From positions 186,001 to 250,000 of the forward strand of contig CANNCW010000003.1 of assembly GCA_947503345.1 (NCBI GenBank): a stretch of DNA of 64,000 bases, written 5' to 3'. The notes beneath the pieces were generated by a model. It was not told where the DNA came from, searched no databases, and saw only the letters and a program-made list of their open reading frames with translations. How positions within the stretch are numbered: the stretch's first letter is position 1; each line of letters opens with the position of its first letter. The stretch is from an uncultured Kangiella sp. GTDB taxonomy: Bacteria; Pseudomonadota; Gammaproteobacteria; Enterobacterales; Kangiellaceae. The translations under genes and the position numbers were made by a program. Shown piece by piece: positions 54,805 to 63,090 of the stretch.

Positions 54805-54879
54805 AAAAAAATGCTTGCGAGCCTAGGCCTGACGTCATTAAGACAACTTTTTAGCAGAATTTATTATGCGCTCGCAAGC
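54805..54879 (-). promoter_or_regulatory. Leader hairpin with U-run before the NhaC-type gene: attenuator/riboswitch candidate or upstream terminator
   Basis: On the minus strand GCTTGCGAGC (5' arm at 54879-54870 read as its complement) and GCTCGCAAGC (54822-54813) form a perfect 10-bp stem closing a 47-nt loop. Seven U follow, then the ribosome site of the antiporter gene. It may end transcription of the GNAT gene (stop at 54973) or control the antiporter gene. Sodium/lithium riboswitches are known before such genes; I cannot confirm a class. Confidence 0.5.
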
Positions 54880-54972
54880 GGTTCAAATCAGCGCAATGAA
54901 ATTGGATTCTATGCTAAGTTATTAATAAGCACAATACTTAACCATGAATCATTTTCTAATCTAAATAAATAT

Positions 54973-55455
54973 CTATTTCAACATATTGGACGCAGCTGCT
55001 TTTGATAACTGCAAGAAATAATAGTCGTATTTATAATCTTTCTCGAAACCATAATCTTTATACAACTTATGTAACTTATGATTTTCTTTACGAGTAGTCA
55101 CTTCAACTCGAATAGCGCCAGCTTCTTTGCAATCTTCGCTAATCTTATCTAGAAGTTGTTTCGCCATCAGTCGCTTGTTATTACCCGATTTAAGATAGAA
55201 GTCATTCAAAATCCAAATTGGTGCCAGTCCAATACTGGAAAAAGAGGGATAAAGCACTACAAATCCATGCAAGTCATCTCCTGATTGAGCCAAATAAATC
55301 TTTACGTCCTCATTAAGTATTCGTTGCTTTAAAAAAGCTCCAACCGCATCAGGAGCTGCAGTTTGTTTAAAGTGCTGACGATAGTCATCAAACAAAGGAG
55401 TCAACTTTTCTAAGTCATTGATATTGCAGGTTCTAATTTCCAAAACAGTCTCCAT
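54973..55455 (-). CDS. GNAT family N-acetyltransferase
   Basis: A 160-residue GNAT enzyme. The strand-2/3 region GFVVLYPSFSSIGLAPIWILNDFYLKSG is followed by the acetyl-CoA loop GNNKRLMAKQLLDKIS and VEVTTRKENHKLHKLYKDYGFE (motif B). The Q/R-x-x-G-x-G pattern is weakened (SGNNKRLMA), which occurs in several subgroups. Substrate unknown. It starts with ATG at 55455 and is upstream of the antiporter gene, 180 bp apart. Confidence 0.82.
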   Translation of the reverse strand: METVLEIRTCNINDLEKLTPLFDDYRQHFKQTAAPDAVGAFLKQRILNEDVKIYLAQSGDDLHGFVVLYPSFSSIGLAPIWILNDFYLKSGNNKRLMAKQLLDKISEDCKEAGAIRVEVTTRKENHKLHKLYKDYGFEKDYKYDYYFLQLSKAAASNMLK

Positions 55456-55576
55456 TCGGAATTTTTATACATTATTCAGGAAGAATTCAGTTTACCTAAT
55501 CTAAAGTAGGAACCATCGTAATAAAAGCTATTTTACATAGATTTATTGCCACTGTTTAGTTTCATAGGAGATAGCC

Positions 55577-56131
55577 ATGAAAAAATTGATAACCCCATTA
55601 ATTGCTATAGGCCTTTCATTTGGCTTGTCGCAGGTAGCTGTTGCTAAAGAGCATCATGGCCCAAAGAAGTCACATGCGCAAAAGCACCGTTCAGTGCAAA
55701 ATGACAAAGCACATCATCGTTCTTCGAACCATCGTGCAAATCATAGAGCCAGTCAGCGCGGTCAATCCCGTAGCCATGACGCCTATCGGAATAATCATCA
55801 AGCGAATGGTAGTAAGCACCGCTATGATCGTCGTTCTAATCATCGTTATGACAGACGCTACAACCATAGACACAGCGATCGTTATGGTCATGATCGTCAT
55901 TATCGCAACCATTATAAACCACGCCATAGACACTATTATAGTTACAACAACTATTATCCACGCTATGACTACTACCCAACCTCAGTTTACTACTTAGGAC
56001 AAGATTGGTACTACTATGGCAATGCTTATCATCCGTTCCCACGCGGGCATGTGCATAGCCGCCATTGTCGTCACCGTTATTGGGAGCCATTAGCAGTAGG
56101 CCTAATCCTTGGCTCGGTGCTGGGCTGGTAA
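55577..56131 (+). CDS. Exported His/Arg/Tyr-rich low-complexity protein
   Basis: A 184-residue protein. Signal peptide at residues 1-23 (ending VAVAK). The mature part is dominated by His, Arg, Tyr and Asn with repeating RSNHRYDRR-like blocks (about 30-110), a Tyr-rich stretch (NNYYPRYDYYPTSVYYLG), and a hydrophobic Gly-containing end (PLAVGLILGSVLGW). It resembles small envelope proteins of the RcnB or glycine-zipper kind in architecture, but I do not assign a family. Metal binding by the His clusters is plausible. A strong AGGAG precedes the ATG. Confidence 0.7.
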   Translation: MKKLITPLIAIGLSFGLSQVAVAKEHHGPKKSHAQKHRSVQNDKAHHRSSNHRANHRASQRGQSRSHDAYRNNHQANGSKHRYDRRSNHRYDRRYNHRHSDRYGHDRHYRNHYKPRHRHYYSYNNYYPRYDYYPTSVYYLGQDWYYYGNAYHPFPRGHVHSRHCRHRYWEPLAVGLILGSVLGW

Positions 56132-56153
56132 ACAATACAGATGTTCCGTTTTC

Positions 56154-56221
56154 GCTAGTAGAGGTCATGTCCCCCAAGTTGATATAAGACCTCTTATCAA
56201 CCAATCCTCTACTAGCTTTTT
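56154..56221 (+). terminator. Long-stem structured terminator or small RNA element
   Basis: GCTAGTAGAGG (56154-56164) pairs perfectly with CCTCTACTAGC (56206-56216) and is followed by TTTTTAT. Inside is a second hairpin (TTGATA 56179-56184 with TATCAA 56195-56200). Its loop GACCTC (56188-56193) is complementary to GAGGTC (56161-56166), which overlaps the outer 5' arm, so two exclusive pairings exist. Confidence 0.55.
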
Positions 56222-56270
56222 ATCCTCATGCTCACGGAAGAGCGCCCCTTATTATCTTTAAAGTCAAAAT

Positions 56271-56298
56271 AAAAAGCCCTTCAACAGAAGGGCTTTTT
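56271..56298. terminator. Bidirectional intrinsic terminator
   Basis: AAAAAGCCCTTC (56271-56282) pairs with GAAGGGCTTTTT (56287-56298), loop 4 nt. It serves the minus-strand protease gene ending at 56306 and any plus-strand readthrough. Confidence 0.92.
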
Positions 56299-56305
56299 AT
56301 TACAT

Positions 56306-58702
56306 TCAACCAATCGGAGAACCGGGCGGCATTTTAACATCGGGCAAAGACTCGATTTTTAAATCGCCATTAAAATATTTATCCAACATAGATTTTAACC
56401 ATCCAAACCTTTCTGGATTTCTTTTAGCTTGTGTATTTAACCAACCGCTAACTTTTCCTAACTCATTATACAAATGGGCTTTAACTTCAGGTGAAGCTTG
56501 CGCTGACTCAGCAGCTTTAATTAATTCTGATAAAGTTAAATAATCCACTCTTTGTTGAATCAAGCCATCCAAACCTTTGGTTTGATTTGCCATCAAAGTG
56601 GCATCCAATAATTGCTTCACCATTTCTGACAAACCCAACTGTTCAGAGTCGCTAGCATCTTGTTGCAACAAACGCGCTAAACGTTTCGGATTTAACAACA
56701 AAGCCAAAGAATGTTGCGCCGAAGTATCTGCCATAGAAACTGGATCGAGAGTTAAGCCAGTATTACTTGGAAAGCTTTCACGGTTACGATAATAACCGTA
56801 AGCTTTCGGCGGAATTACCGACAAAATGGAATCAGGAACACTCAAAGTTTCTACGGACAAAGTTTCCAATAGAGCATCCAATGCTGCTTGCTGCGTATCT
56901 TTTGCCACAAACGTCACTGGTTTAAAACTATCGCCTTTAACGCTGTATTCGTACTCAACCCCAGCGATTAATTTAACCGCAGCTTCAGCTTGATAGCGAT
57001 GGAATAAATACAATGGTACGAGCGTTTCAGCCAACTCAGAATAAGGAGTTCCATGCGCTAGATTGTCATGGCCAAATTTCGCCAATGCTTTTGCTCTAAT
57101 AGCTAATACACGCTCTAGCTCTTTTGCAGGGTTTTCACCATTGTCCCATAAATGTCCAGTTGGATGGGCACCACCAACGGGACGCGCATCAGGATCTGAT
57201 AAAAAAAGTAAATTCTTATCACGCATACCTTTTAAAATAGCCTTTAGCCCTTTTACTTCTTCATTAGAATTAGCAAATTCCGAATAACCATAGCGCACAG
57301 CTTCAATGTCCCACTTACCAATATCGGTTGCATAAGCGTCCGTTAAACTAACTTTATCGCCCTCTAATTTAACCAAAGGATGTGGATAATCCATTACCGA
57401 AGCTCGTGCATCTGGACTTGCTGCAAAGTTGTGCGCAATACCAATGGTATGCCCTACTTCGTGTGCCGAGAGCTGGCGAATTCTTGCCAATGCCATTGCT
57501 TCGGCTGCTTTAGCTTTATCTTCAGAGTTGTCTCCATAAATACCCGTTAAAGCATTAGCAATTAACAAATCTTGGCGTACACGCAAGGAACCTAAAGTAA
57601 CATGGCCTTTTAAAATCTCGCCGGTGCGCGGGTCAGAAACTGAAAAGCCGTAAGACCAACCACGAGTGGCACGATGCACCCATTGAATCACGTTATAACG
57701 AACATCTAAGGGATCAGCGCCTTCTGGTAAAATCTCAACTTTATAAGCACCTTCTAACCCAATTGCATCAAATGCTTGCTCCCACCAACGAGCGCCATCT
57801 AACAAAGCACCTCGAACAGGCTCTGGCACACCGGGATCTAAATAATAAACGATTGGTTTTATGGTGCCTTTTTTATCGCGTTCAATGCGATGACGGTAAA
57901 TTAAACGTTGATCAATAGGTTTAGTAATTGGCGTTGCATAGTCTTTATAGCTTAATTCAAAATATCCCGAGTGCGGATGGAATTTCCTTGGTTGGTAACC
58001 GTCGTCGGGCAAAGCAACAAAAGACAAATGTTGATGCACACTAATATCATTAGGTGAAGGCGTTACCTGACGAACATATTGACCAGGATTAGAGCCTTTA
58101 AAGGTCAATACCGATTCAAACAAAGTATTTTTAGGGAAGTTTTTAACTTTTTTAGTATTTAAAGCTGAGCGCGAAGTATCCACAGAAAAACTGCCTTGGC
58201 TTCTCGCTTTTAATCGAGCCGAAACACCATGCAAATCCTTTAAAAGGTAAGGCGTGAGTTCAACTAATACTTTATTGCCACGTGTCGCTTCAACTTTAAA
58301 ACCCGCTAATACAGAACTGGCAAAAGCTTGTGCGATAGAGTTTTTTTCCGCTTGATTATCAGTATCAGCTCGATAGTCAGTATTTAATTGCTTCAATAAA
58401 ACCTTGTCACCATAACGCTCAAACTGCACTAAACGGCTTTGTCCCAACTGACCTCGGTCAAGACCAATATCGTTTGAACCCAAGCCATAGGGTAAGCCTG
58501 TATAATAAATAAAAGGTTGATTGAACTTGCTAACCTCCAACCAAACTTTCCCTTTCGATTGACTAATGTAATAAGGCATAAAGCCATCCACTCTTTTCGC
58601 TTGAGCTTCAACTTCTGACCAACTTTGTGCAGTTAATCCTTGAGTAAAAAACAACAAGCTAGTCAGAGTTACTAACGAAATAAAACCTTTTATTATCTTC
58701 AT
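56306..58702 (-). CDS. Secreted zinc metalloprotease, DUF5117 type
   Basis: A 798-residue exported protein, distant paralogue of the one at 27296. Signal peptide at residues 1-25. DUF5118/5117-like region from about 35 to 330 (WLEVSKFNQPFIYYTGLPYG; YRHRIERD). The zinc motif is HEVGHTIGIAH with H414, H418, H424 and catalytic E415; the following VMDYPHP is the Met-turn. A long helical C-terminal region follows. It lies 26 bp after the M14 peptidase gene on the same strand, so the two secreted peptidases are probably one operon. Confidence 0.87.
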   Translation of the reverse strand: MKIIKGFISLVTLTSLLFFTQGLTAQSWSEVEAQAKRVDGFMPYYISQSKGKVWLEVSKFNQPFIYYTGLPYGLGSNDIGLDRGQLGQSRLVQFERYGDKVLLKQLNTDYRADTDNQAEKNSIAQAFASSVLAGFKVEATRGNKVLVELTPYLLKDLHGVSARLKARSQGSFSVDTSRSALNTKKVKNFPKNTLFESVLTFKGSNPGQYVRQVTPSPNDISVHQHLSFVALPDDGYQPRKFHPHSGYFELSYKDYATPITKPIDQRLIYRHRIERDKKGTIKPIVYYLDPGVPEPVRGALLDGARWWEQAFDAIGLEGAYKVEILPEGADPLDVRYNVIQWVHRATRGWSYGFSVSDPRTGEILKGHVTLGSLRVRQDLLIANALTGIYGDNSEDKAKAAEAMALARIRQLSAHEVGHTIGIAHNFAASPDARASVMDYPHPLVKLEGDKVSLTDAYATDIGKWDIEAVRYGYSEFANSNEEVKGLKAILKGMRDKNLLFLSDPDARPVGGAHPTGHLWDNGENPAKELERVLAIRAKALAKFGHDNLAHGTPYSELAETLVPLYLFHRYQAEAAVKLIAGVEYEYSVKGDSFKPVTFVAKDTQQAALDALLETLSVETLSVPDSILSVIPPKAYGYYRNRESFPSNTGLTLDPVSMADTSAQHSLALLLNPKRLARLLQQDASDSEQLGLSEMVKQLLDATLMANQTKGLDGLIQQRVDYLTLSELIKAAESAQASPEVKAHLYNELGKVSGWLNTQAKRNPERFGWLKSMLDKYFNGDLKIESLPDVKMPPGSPIG

Positions 58703-58728
58703 AGTGAAACCTTGCTCTTTATAATTTA

Positions 58729-61254
58729 TTAAAATGCTTTGTTAAAATATAAACTGTTTAAAAACAAACGTGCCGAACCCATCCAATACCCACGGAAGTT
58801 TAAGTTGTCATTAAACACAACTATCGAACCGCGCCCTTTTCTCATAGCAATAACAGCTGGAGTTCCTTTAATCGCTTCAATATTTTCATCTGAAGCATAA
58901 CCTGCCATTAAAGGGTTGTTACTGTATCTGGCGAGAGTGACAAAACTCTGCTTAGGCTGTTCAAGAATTTGCACACCGGCTTTAGTTACAGGTAACGTCT
59001 TAGCGTTTAAACCATAAGTCAAAGGATGGGTAACATCCAATTCGGTTTTAAAAATAGCCCCTCCTATGATTTGCTCTGCAAAACTTTCACCTCGCTCAGC
59101 ATAAGGGCGTTCAGAGTTATCCAATTTGGGACGCTTTGCCAACACTAAATCCGCTAGCTTATGTTTTATCAGCCAATTCACCGCTGAGCGTGAAGCTATT
59201 ATATTTCCACCAGAATTCAACCAGCTTTTAAAGCTGGCTAACTCAGTTTCATTAAGGTCTGGATAAGATCCACTAACCATAATTAAATGACTGTAAGTTT
59301 CTAAATCAATTGATGGCAGTTTTTTTGCTTTTTGCATACTCACTGGAATTTGCAAACGTTGATCCAATTGAAACCACACCTCACCCGCTTCAGTAGAGGA
59401 AACACCTTCCCCTATTAGCAATAAAGGTTTTGCCGAGCTCAACACCTCGACACTGGGCGAACCTAAATCAATACCTTTTTTGGCAAAGCCTGTATCTAAA
59501 GCGGTTAAATCAATACCTTTGTTTTGACCAAATTCGCTCCAAATTTTCTTGAGCTTATCAGAACTTTTCTTACCGTCTAAAGAGACAATTAAGTGGCCAG
59601 TTCCATACTCGCCACTTGAGTTTAGGTCATTAGCATTTGAGGTGAATGGTTTGGTATTTAAACGAACTGAATAGCCTGCATTCATTAATCTTTGCGCTAA
59701 GGACAAGGAATAAAAATTATCATTAGAAAAAACATAAGCAATTGCGGATTCTGAATCTATTAATTGACCTTGCTTAGATGATACCTTCTCTGTTTCTAAT
59801 GCAAAATATTGTGATCCGTTTAAAAATTTAAAATCAAAATTAAACGCTAGTGGCAAGGTCCAAGCTGACACATCATAAAAAGTGTTATCTTTAAAGCGTG
59901 TGCGCTTTTCGAACATAGCTTTAATCAGACCATATTGCGCTTGTTTTAAAGGCACTATATAAGTGCTATCAGCTTTATAGGTTTTCCCAAGAAAAGTTTT
60001 ATCTTTAGCTAGCTTTTCAACCTTAACCTGATGCTGTGACATTAAAGTTAAAAACTCTTTAATTCGCCCTTCGTCATTACTGCTAAAAGCTATGGCTTTA
60101 AAAGCATCTTTGCTTGCTTTTTGTTGTTGTTCCGCAAAGAAGTCTTGCTGGTACTTTTTTAATTCAGAGGATAATTTTTTCGCCGCTGTTAAAGTCGAAA
60201 AAGAAGTTGCCACTTGATTACGAACGGTAAAAGGAAAAGTTAAGCCACCATAATCACTATCTTGGGCATGACCACGTGAACTTGCTTGCTCAAACAAGAT
60301 CCCGATGCCGCCATTAATATCTGGGAAAGTTGAACCCTTTCCATAATAAAAGTCATCAAAAGATTCTTTGCTGTAATAAGACACACCCAACTTATCTAAA
60401 GCTTTAGCATGATAAGCTGCGATTTTATTAGTAACGTCAAAATTTTCTTGACTAGTCAGCGGGTTCTGTCTTGATGGTACTCCAGGTTGAAAAAAGTAAG
60501 TGCTATTAGGAAACATTTCATGGAAGTCTCCAACAATAGTAGGACGCCAATCATAAAATAATTTTACTCGCGCGCGTGACTCTGGATGTTGCAATAGTAA
60601 CCAATCACGATTTAAATCAAACCAATAATGATTAGCGCGACCTCGTGGCCAATCTTCATTAAGCTCGATTGAACGCGGATCTGAAACTAATTGCGCTCCT
60701 TTATAACGATTAACCCAATTAGCGAAACGATCCATACCATCGGGATTTAACATTGGATCAATTACCACAATGGTGTTTTCCAATAACTGCTTAATCCAAT
60801 CTTCTTTTGACGCTGCCAAGCGATAAGCCACCAATGGTGCGGCATTTGCTCCGCTTGGCTCATTACCATGTACCGAATAACCTAAATAAACAACATTAGG
60901 TACATCAGTAAAGTCCAATGCTTTACGTTTTTGTTGGGTCTCATCAAGACGAGCTAGATTCTCAGGACTAGAAATAAAAGAGGCAATTAAGGGACGTTGT
61001 TCATGAGTTCGCCCCGTTTGTTGCAAAATAACTCTATCGGAAGTCTCCGCCAGACGCTGAAAAAATGCATAAGATTGATCAGGACGCAGGTGCCAATCGC
61101 CAATGGGATAACCCAAAGTTTCACTCGGTTTCGCTACTTTTGACTCAAACTCTAGTGATTGATTGAAATAATAGTCAAATTTATCCGTGGCCTTCGCTGA
61201 AACGGATAAAATGCCAATAACCAAAACACTGGCTAACTTTCGCATTCTCAACAT
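58729..61254 (-). CDS. Secreted M14 family zinc carboxypeptidase-like protein
   Basis: An 841-residue exported protein. Signal peptide at about 1-22. The M14 domain (about 50-380) has zinc ligands H129 and E132 in SVHGNEPSG, a third ligand probably H245 in GDFHEMFPN, and catalytic Glu near residue 322 in GILFEQAS. The C-terminal 450 residues include a region resembling a class I glutamine amidotransferase-like fold (LIMVSGSYPDLNETELASFKSWLNSGGNIIASRS), common in this long subgroup. It should trim peptides outside the cytoplasm. A GAGAG precedes the first ATG. Confidence 0.87.
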   Translation of the reverse strand: MLRMRKLASVLVIGILSVSAKATDKFDYYFNQSLEFESKVAKPSETLGYPIGDWHLRPDQSYAFFQRLAETSDRVILQQTGRTHEQRPLIASFISSPENLARLDETQQKRKALDFTDVPNVVYLGYSVHGNEPSGANAAPLVAYRLAASKEDWIKQLLENTIVVIDPMLNPDGMDRFANWVNRYKGAQLVSDPRSIELNEDWPRGRANHYWFDLNRDWLLLQHPESRARVKLFYDWRPTIVGDFHEMFPNSTYFFQPGVPSRQNPLTSQENFDVTNKIAAYHAKALDKLGVSYYSKESFDDFYYGKGSTFPDINGGIGILFEQASSRGHAQDSDYGGLTFPFTVRNQVATSFSTLTAAKKLSSELKKYQQDFFAEQQQKASKDAFKAIAFSSNDEGRIKEFLTLMSQHQVKVEKLAKDKTFLGKTYKADSTYIVPLKQAQYGLIKAMFEKRTRFKDNTFYDVSAWTLPLAFNFDFKFLNGSQYFALETEKVSSKQGQLIDSESAIAYVFSNDNFYSLSLAQRLMNAGYSVRLNTKPFTSNANDLNSSGEYGTGHLIVSLDGKKSSDKLKKIWSEFGQNKGIDLTALDTGFAKKGIDLGSPSVEVLSSAKPLLLIGEGVSSTEAGEVWFQLDQRLQIPVSMQKAKKLPSIDLETYSHLIMVSGSYPDLNETELASFKSWLNSGGNIIASRSAVNWLIKHKLADLVLAKRPKLDNSERPYAERGESFAEQIIGGAIFKTELDVTHPLTYGLNAKTLPVTKAGVQILEQPKQSFVTLARYSNNPLMAGYASDENIEAIKGTPAVIAMRKGRGSIVVFNDNLNFRGYWMGSARLFLNSLYFNKAF

Positions 61255-61360
61255 TGTTCTCTCTTTTTAAGTATTATTTAATCATTCTAACGCTTGCAAA
61301 CTTCACCGCAAGCCCAAAGATAGAGTATAATTGCATAATATTCAGACATTTGGTTATAAC

Positions 61361-61939
61361 ATGATTTCAATTTCAGAGGCGGCTCAAGAGCACTTTCAAC
61401 GTTTACTGGCAGGACAAGAAGAAGCTGACACAGGTATTCGCGTATTTGTAGTCAATCCTGGAACTTCCCACGCAGAATGTGGTGTCTCTTATTGCCCACC
61501 AGATGCTGTAGAAGAAAATGATACCGAATTAAAGTATGACGGTTTCTCAGCGTTTATCGATGCTGAAAGCGCACCTTATTTGGAAGATGCTGAAATCGAT
61601 TACCAAAAAGAACAAACCGGTGGTCAATTAACCCTTAAAGCCCCAAATGCCAAAGCACGAAAAGTTGATGATGATGCTCCAGCAGAAGATCGCATTAAAT
61701 ATTTATTGGAATCTGAAATTAACCCAGAGCTAGCCAATCATGGGGGGCAAGTGAGTTTAGTAGAGCTAACCGATGATGGTATCGCGGTATTACAATTCGG
61801 CGGCGGTTGCCAAGGCTGTGGCATGGTTGATGTCACGCTAAAAGAAGGCATCGAGAAAAACCTAATGGAAAAAGTACCCGAAGTGTCGGGCGTAAAAGAC
61901 GTCACCGAACACGCCGCGGGCGAGAATCCTTATTATTAA
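61361..61939 (+). CDS. nfuA: Fe-S biogenesis protein NfuA
   Basis: A 192-residue scaffold/carrier for 4Fe-4S clusters. The N-terminal A-type-like domain starts [18 protein letters not shown] and keeps few cysteines. The C-terminal NifU-like domain carries the cluster-binding CxxC in [19 protein letters not shown]. The ATG at 61361 gives the standard start; the TTG at 61331 is inside the promoter, where TATAAT lies at 61326-61331. Single gene, divergent from the peptidase operon. Confidence 0.95.
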   Translation: MISISEAAQEHFQRLLAGQEEADTGIRVFVVNPGTSHAECGVSYCPPDAVEENDTELKYDGFSAFIDAESAPYLEDAEIDYQKEQTGGQLTLKAPNAKARKVDDDAPAEDRIKYLLESEINPELANHGGQVSLVELTDDGIAVLQFGGGCQGCGMVDVTLKEGIEKNLMEKVPEVSGVKDVTEHAAGENPYY

Positions 61940-61958
61940 TTTATTTCACGAATCAAAA

Positions 61959-62005
61959 GACGTGCCATATCACACGGCACGTCATTCCCGTGACCACGGT
62001 AATCC
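61959..62005. repeat. Hairpin plus degenerate dRS3-like repeat after nfuA
   Basis: GACGTGCC (61959-61966) pairs with GGCACGTC (61976-61983). Directly after it, ATTCCC-N8-GGTAAT (61984-62003) is a one-mismatch copy of the palindrome at 37932-37951, sharing GTCATTCCCG at its left end. No T-run follows, so it is not a classical terminator. Confidence 0.55.
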
Positions 62006-62029
62006 TGCCAAAGTGAGCACCAAACCATT

Positions 62030-62362
62030 ATGCGCATAAAAACCCTACTAACACTAATATCAGCCCTTGCCCTATCAGCATGCGTAGGCCAGTCCATTAA
62101 AGTAGAAGCGGCACAAATCAAAATGCTTAACTTTGAGCCAACAGCTTGCCAACTGTTAGGCGAAGTCTACGGCACCCAAGGCAACATAGTAACAGGTCTA
62201 TTCACCACCGACGAAGAACTGATTGCAGGCGCTAAAAACGATATTCGAAATAATGCGCTAGCTTTAGGTGCGGACAGTTTATTAATAACCCGAACCAATC
62301 CTAACAGAACAGAAAGACTCGACTTTTATAGCTTTTATGGCAAGGCTTATAAGTGTCTTTGA
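62030..62362 (+). CDS. DUF4156 domain lipoprotein
   Basis: A 110-residue lipoprotein. The signal ends in LSAC (Cys18). The mature part CQLLGEVYGTQGN, then AKNDIRNNALALGADSLLI, is the DUF4156 pattern seen in RcsF-like and YjeI-like small envelope proteins. A Cys pair (TACQLLG and the final YKCL) may form a disulfide. Function unknown. No ribosome site is obvious, as the dRS3-like repeat lies just upstream. Confidence 0.75.
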   Translation: MRIKTLLTLISALALSACVGQSIKVEAAQIKMLNFEPTACQLLGEVYGTQGNIVTGLFTTDEELIAGAKNDIRNNALALGADSLLITRTNPNRTERLDFYSFYGKAYKCL

Positions 62363-62598
62363 CTTCATATAAAGCATCCAGTAACCTTAAATTTACATTA
62401 ATAAAAACAAATAACTAATATCTGGACTCATTTGTAAGAGATTCGCAATTAAGTATCAAAAAGCTCGGAATTCCGAGCAATCATGCACTTTTTGACCGCT
62501 TTTACTATGGTATTAGCGATAAAATCGACACTCTGTTTTTTTTAACTTTTAAATCAAAGTGTTATATCTGAGTTCTGGTATTCTTATGTTAACTATCT
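62363..62598. other. AT-rich intergenic region before the cassette-like gene
   Basis: 236 bp without a gene. It contains the minus-strand terminator at 62458-62478 and a T8 run (62537-62545). No attI or second attC-like site could be recognised. Confidence 0.5.
62458..62478 (-). terminator. Displaced minus-strand intrinsic terminator
   Basis: The perfect palindrome GCTCGGAATTCCGAGC (62463-62478) is a 6-bp stem with an AATT loop and is followed on the minus strand by TTTTT. No minus-strand gene ends nearby; the nearest upstream one is the aspartokinase, 673 bp away. Confidence 0.65.
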
Positions 62599-63090
62599 AT
62601 GAATATCGACTACAACGTAATTGCAACTGGGCTCTTAGCGCCTGTGGCTGTTTTAGCTGTTAAAACGCTGCTCGATTTCAGTCTTGCACATGTATTTGTT
62701 AAGTATTTATCATGGCTTCCAGTGCGTGGAATGTTTCGTGATAAACCACCAAACCTCAAAGGGGAGTGGGAACAAATATGGGGCTCTGCTGGAAGTGGTG
62801 ATTTTGAGAAAGACACAGATCGGCACAGTCACATGGAGCTAAAGCAATTTGGTCGTTACTGTTATGCTGAATTCACATCCAAGGGAGTAAAGTATTGCCT
62901 GTTTGGAAAAATAAAAAACTCTTACCTTGTTGGTGAGTGGTACGACATAAAGGAAAAAACTGCTTACTTTGGTGGTTTCCAATTGCGAATTATCGACAGC
63001 TCTACCATAGAAGGGAAATACGTAGGTCATTCCAGAAAAACATGCAAAGTTCAACAAGATGATTGGAATTGGAAAAAAATCGATAGCTAA
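62599..63090 (+). CDS. Membrane-anchored protein of unknown function in a cassette-like setting
   Basis: A 163-residue protein not recognised. A hydrophobic N-terminal segment (about residues 8-38, GLLAPVAVLAVKTLLDF) is followed by a soluble domain of about 115 residues with beta-rich character (LKGEWEQIWGSAG, GRYCYAEFTSKG, YLVGEWYDIKEKTAYFGGFQL). The GEW and GKY repeats suggest a small barrel such as a lipocalin-like fold; this is inference. The stop codon falls in the first box of an attC-like palindrome, as in integron cassettes. No clear ribosome site. Confidence 0.6.
   Translation: MNIDYNVIATGLLAPVAVLAVKTLLDFSLAHVFVKYLSWLPVRGMFRDKPPNLKGEWEQIWGSAGSGDFEKDTDRHSHMELKQFGRYCYAEFTSKGVKYCLFGKIKNSYLVGEWYDIKEKTAYFGGFQLRIIDSSTIEGKYVGHSRKTCKVQQDDWNWKKIDS

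Noticed and set aside
55641..56204. Alternative frames over the His-rich gene, on both strands
   Set aside because: They are by-products of the repetitive base composition. Only the frame from 55577 has a signal peptide and a strong ribosome site.
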